The notes beneath the pieces are model-generated. The model was not told where the DNA came from. It saw only the letters and a program-made list of their open reading frames with translations, and did not search any database. A DNA stretch of 7,351 bases. Source: Actinomycetota bacterium. Lineage in GTDB: Bacteria; Actinomycetota; Acidimicrobiia; Acidimicrobiales; JAMCPL01. Both the position numbers and the translations under genes were made by a program. The DNA is taken from assembly GCA_023379725.1 (NCBI GenBank), contig JAMCPC010000025.1, forward strand, positions 1 to 7,351, written 5' to 3'. Within the stretch, counting starts at the first letter, position 1. Each line of letters opens with the position of its first letter. Positions 5,283 through 7,351 of this stretch are shown in pieces.

Positions 5283-6557
5283 TCAGAGGAGCTCTGAACG
5301 GCGTTTCCAATTCTCTGGAACGATTTGTTCCAGAAGGTCGTCGACCGTTACCTGTCCTACCAGCGTAAAGTTGGCATCCACGACAGGAACGGCGGTCAGA
5401 TTGTAGTCTTCCATGGTGGTCGCTATGTCCGGCAGATCGGAGTTGGTGGATACATGTGGCGGATCGGGATGAGCAATATCGGACACCGATCTGTCCGGAG
5501 CGGCACGCAGTAGCTCTACGATATTGAATGAGCCGATTAGCTTGTTGTCTTCAGAGACTACATACAAGGTGCATGCAGTCTCGTAAGGCTCATCTCCGGC
5601 CTTGACCCGTTCGATTGCATCGCTGGTAGTTTGGTCATTGGTAATTGATATTACAGCAGGGTTCATGAGGCCGCCGGCGGTCTCTGCATTGTATCCTAGT
5701 AGGCTCCTTACCCTCATCTGTTGGCTGAAAGGCATGAGTCTGAGAATTGGTTGTCGCCTCTCCTGCTCGATCTCGCTTAGCAAGTCTACCGCATCATCCG
5801 GTGCCATCGTTGCCAGCAGGGAAGCGACCTGCGCGTCAGTACGCCGGGCAACTAGTTCGAGCTGGTGCTCGTCGTCGAGCTCTTCGAATACATCCGCCTC
5901 AAGCTCCTTGTCCTCACCTACTGCGGCGATAATCTCCTGTCCTTCTTCCGGAGATGCTGACTCGACTAAATCAGCCAATTCGCTGGGATGTACTTTTGCA
6001 AGTTTGCGGTATGATACGCGTAGGCGCGAAGTTGGTACATGGGCCAAAAATGGCTCCAAATGGCTCCAGTCTATAAATCCGGTATGCTCTTCTTCTTGCC
6101 CGGGAGAGTGGCGAAAGATTCTCCTATGCTTGTGGACTTCTATACCGGCTACTCGCCAAGAGCCTCCTATGTCAGCGATGTTGATTTCGGCTGCTTTTAT
6201 CAGGCGTGGCTTTGTATGCTCGCCAAGGTAGATCAGTTTCCTGCCCAGTATATCTCTCTTAAGGAGCACCTCTCCGGTTCGCCTCTTGAATGGATCAAAA
6301 TTGGCCAAGTCTCTTTCGTTGCTTACGGCCAAGTCGCCTTTATTCATGCCTGTTATGAGTTTCATCGGAATAAAAATTTGACGGCGATTGTAGAGTACAA
6401 GCAGTCCCGTGATGGGGGGATACCCCTCTACTGCCAAGCGTGTAACCAAGTCTATTACCCTGCCGACATGATTGGCGATACGGCTATGGATCTGGCTGCC
6501 TACCAGGTCTTTTATGTTCACCATTATTGGGTTGGAAGGTAATGAATTACTTGACAT
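5283..6557 (-). CDS. Soluble PRC-barrel / MgtE_N / CBS-pair protein, probable Mg2+-sensing regulator
   Basis: A 424-residue protein with no membrane helices. Residues about 10-135 form two PRC-barrel-like beta segments (VGSQIHSRIANHVGRVIDL; GEVLLKRDILGRKLIYLG). Residues about 180-290 are the helical MgtE N-terminal domain (acidic ELADLVES, EELDDEHQLELV, DDAVDLLSEI). AETAGGLMNP at 291-300 is the MgtE-type entry to a CBS pair (about 300-355 and 360-415; VPVVD, GQVTVDDLLEQI). In MgtE channels these cytosolic domains bind Mg2+ and close the pore; here the pore domain is absent and the chain ends at residue 424. The neighbouring NRAMP-related transporter is the obvious partner, an inference. The ATG at 6557 has AGAGG very close (3 nt); an internal ATG at 6524 has no ribosome site. 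The start codon region overlaps the -35 box of an opposing promoter. Confidence 0.88.
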   Translation of the reverse strand: MSSNSLPSNPIMVNIKDLVGSQIHSRIANHVGRVIDLVTRLAVEGYPPITGLLVLYNRRQIFIPMKLITGMNKGDLAVSNERDLANFDPFKRRTGEVLLKRDILGRKLIYLGEHTKPRLIKAAEINIADIGGSWRVAGIEVHKHRRIFRHSPGQEEEHTGFIDWSHLEPFLAHVPTSRLRVSYRKLAKVHPSELADLVESASPEEGQEIIAAVGEDKELEADVFEELDDEHQLELVARRTDAQVASLLATMAPDDAVDLLSEIEQERRQPILRLMPFSQQMRVRSLLGYNAETAGGLMNPAVISITNDQTTSDAIERVKAGDEPYETACTLYVVSEDNKLIGSFNIVELLRAAPDRSVSDIAHPDPPHVSTNSDLPDIATTMEDYNLTAVPVVDANFTLVGQVTVDDLLEQIVPENWKRRSELL

Positions 6558-6579
6558 AAGCCTCTATGTGTGATATACT
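6551..6579 (+). promoter_or_regulatory. Near-consensus plus-strand promoter
   Basis: A perfect TTGACA at 6551-6556, a 17-bp spacer and TATACT at 6574-6579. It reads rightward, away from the PRC/MgtE_N/CBS gene, whose first codons it overlaps, towards the low-complexity ORF at 6694. The sequence around and after its -10 box (atatactaataaatgg) almost repeats that at the NRAMP-related promoter. Confidence 0.8.
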
Positions 6580-6593
6580 AATAAATGGATATT

Positions 6594-6630
6594 AGCATAT
6601 AAAGTATCAGAGAGTAATCAGTGTGCAGCA
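6594..6630 (-). promoter_or_regulatory. Weak candidate minus-strand promoter for the PRC/MgtE_N/CBS gene
   Basis: On the minus strand TTGCTG, a 17-bp spacer and GATACT lie about 50-70 bp upstream of the start. Box matches are poor (3/6 and 4/6), and the correct spacing is the main support. A/T-rich DNA around it could hold a better promoter not recognised here. Confidence 0.25.
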
Positions 6631-6643
6631 AAAAATATTTTGC
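6628..6643 (+). other. A/T-rich hairpin in the 5' leader of the plus-strand ORF
   Basis: GCAAAA-AATA-TTTTGC forms a perfect 6-bp stem in the leader of about 108 nt between the plus-strand promoter and the ATG at 6694. A 9-codon ORF (6648-6674) begins just after it but has no convincing ribosome site. The role is unknown. Confidence 0.35.
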
Positions 6644-6693
6644 AGGTATGGCTGTGAGGGAAAGCAGAAGCTAAGTAACAAGGTCGAGAAATT

Positions 6694-7119
6694 ATGAGTG
6701 TCATCTTACCTATTTTACAGGGAATGAATGGTACAGCCAGTGATACTTCTTCGGGCAGATCGGGGAATTCGCCCGGCGGCGGACAGGGCTCGCAGAGTGG
6801 CGGGGTATCAGTTGGCACTCAAGTCGACAACTCTGGTCAAACGGTTGCACCCAGAAGCAATGTCGGTTTGACAGATGCCTCAAGCAGCAGCACTAGTGAA
6901 AACAGTGCTGCATCAAGCGGCATTGCAGCCGAGACAGCCAACCCAAGCAAGGTGGGGGTCCCGTGGCCTTCACCCCTTATGCCGGTACCTTTCTGGATGT
7001 TGGTCAGCAATGGCCATGGCTGGGGGTGGGCATTTGCAGTTAATAATGTTGCTAATGGTACGGCAGGATCCAATATCTCCGGAGGGTCGGCATCATCGTC
7101 ATTGGCTACCTATCTTTGA
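6694..7119 (+). CDS. Low-complexity Ser/Gly/Asn/Ala-rich protein of 141 residues, unknown function
   Basis: I do not recognise this ORF. It starts MSVILPILQGMNG, then about 75 residues dominated by Ser, Gly, Thr, Asn and Ala (DTSSGRSGNSPGGGQGSQSG; DASSSSTSENSAASSG). A Pro/Trp/Phe-rich block (about 88-112, with VPWPSPLMPVPFWM and NGHGWGWAF) and a Ser/Gly tail ending SSSLATYL follow. There is no clear signal peptide, membrane helix or catalytic motif. In favour are a near-consensus promoter about 115 bp upstream, an ATG start and a C-terminus echoed by the next ORF. Against are a weak ribosome site (only AAGG and GAGA within about 17 nt), low complexity, and a competing frame open at 6875-7243. 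It may be a small secreted or peptide-like product, or a decayed gene. Confidence 0.45.
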   Translation: MSVILPILQGMNGTASDTSSGRSGNSPGGGQGSQSGGVSVGTQVDNSGQTVAPRSNVGLTDASSSSTSENSAASSGIAAETANPSKVGVPWPSPLMPVPFWMLVSNGHGWGWAFAVNNVANGTAGSNISGGSASSSLATYL

Positions 7120-7185
7120 ACTTCGAGGAACGGTAACATGTATTACGGCAGCCAGGCGACATCATCATTTGCTGCCTATCTTTGA
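7091..7185 (+). repeat. 29-bp imperfect direct repeat covering two successive ORF ends, 66-bp offset
   Basis: Copies at 7091-7119 and 7157-7185 match at 24 of 29 positions and both end in cctatctttga, so both carry the same stop codon in the same relative frame. The offset of 66 bp is a multiple of three. The copy explains why the 141-aa and 15-aa ORFs share the ending SS(L/F)A(T/A)YL. Confidence 0.8.
7138..7185 (+). CDS. Candidate 15-residue peptide ORF, MYYGSQATSSFAAYL
   Basis: An ATG at 7138 is preceded by GAGGA with 8 nt spacing, a better ribosome site than that of the larger ORF upstream. The stop is TGA at 7183. The last seven residues repeat the C-terminus of the 141-aa ORF, which ends 18 bp earlier. 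It could be a real short peptide cotranslated with the upstream ORF, or the remains of a tandem duplication of the end of that ORF. No known peptide family is recognised. Confidence 0.3.
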   Translation: MYYGSQATSSFAAYL

Positions 7186-7227
7186 GCAGACGGCGACCGC
7201 AATCCCAGTCCGTAAGGACGGAGCAGT

Positions 7228-7351
7228 TCACCTATCTGCATAGCCGTGCGAGTTACCCATGAGGCTGTTCGCTGTAGTGCGCTCCCATCCATTACCGGGA
7301 ACGTAGCGGCGTACAATACGTGCCGGAGCGCCTACTACAACGCACCTATCA
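7228..7351 (-). CDS. C-terminal fragment of a hexapeptide-repeat (left-handed beta-helix) acyltransferase, N-terminus beyond right edge
   Basis: The minus strand is open from the window edge (frame beginning at 7350) to a TGA at 7228, giving 40 codons. The fragment begins DRCVVVGAPARIVRRYVPG. VVVGAPARIVRRY is the characteristic end of left-handed beta-helix acetyltransferases (the V-G-x-P-A-[KR]-[VI]-[IV]-[RK]-[RK] pattern seen in sugar and serine O-acetyltransferases and xenobiotic acetyltransferases). The remaining 20 residues (GWERTTANSLMGNSHGYADR) are a polar tail. Such enzymes move an acetyl or other acyl group from CoA onto an acceptor; the acceptor cannot be told from this end. It runs toward the plus-strand ORFs, with about 40 bp between the facing stops and no strong terminator; only a 4-bp stem (gtcc-gtaa-ggac) near 7209-7220. 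Confidence 0.7.
   Translation of the reverse strand, partial: DRCVVVGAPARIVRRYVPGNGWERTTANSLMGNSHGYADR

Noticed and set aside
5283..6557. Calling the MgtE_N/CBS protein a complete MgtE magnesium channel
   Set aside because: It ends after the CBS pair and has no membrane helices.
6837..7073. Minus-strand ORF of 78 codons opposite the low-complexity ORF
   Set aside because: No ribosome site, no family resemblance; it looks like an antisense shadow of the Ser/Gly-rich frame.
7200..7225. Terminator between the convergent genes
   Set aside because: Only 4-bp stems (gtcc/ggac or ccgt/acgg) and no T-run.
6875..7243. Competing plus-strand frame of 122 codons
   Set aside because: Its sequence (many His, Leu, Gln, Arg) looks like an off-frame reading; no ribosome site, and the promoter-proximal 6694 frame is preferred, although neither is certain.

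Overview
The window looks like chromosomal DNA of a mid-GC actinobacterium. The evidence is family resemblance: an actinobacterial-style CcdA protein (NPCG and SLTC motifs), a PiT permease followed by a DUF47/PhoU-like gene, an NRAMP-related transporter with a DNDAGG first-helix motif, and a PRC-barrel/MgtE_N/CBS protein. Genus cannot be fixed from the sequence; Bifidobacteriaceae-like or Coriobacteriia-like hosts are guesses. All confidently assigned protein genes lie on the minus strand.

Layout in minus-strand order (right to left): the last 40 codons of a hexapeptide-repeat acyltransferase (7228-7351); a soluble PRC/MgtE_N/CBS protein (5283-6557); a long structured leader with its own promoter, an inverted repeat, hairpins and a 28-codon upstream ORF (4804-5217); an NRAMP-related transporter of 618 aa (2947-4803); a repeat-rich gap (2455-2946); a PiT phosphate permease (1423-2454) with its DUF47 partner (743-1363); and a CcdA-like membrane protein that runs off the left edge (1-654). 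On the plus strand, a near-consensus promoter at 6551-6579 drives a low-complexity 141-aa ORF (6694-7119), followed by a 15-aa ORF (7138-7185) with the same C-terminal ending.

Biological reading: one half is a probable magnesium uptake module. The transporter has Ala where metal-selective NRAMPs have the TM6 Met, the change associated with Mg2+-transporting NRAMP relatives (NRMT). The gene upstream encodes the Mg2+-sensing cytosolic part of MgtE without its channel. The leader between them may set transporter expression. The other half is a low-affinity phosphate uptake pair.

The most unusual property is a recurring pattern of short direct repeats. Four unrelated repeat families, one inside a coding region, each recur at a 66-74 bp interval with different sequence between the copies; 16-bp repeats and a repetitive protein linker also occur. 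They resemble CRISPR in dimension only.
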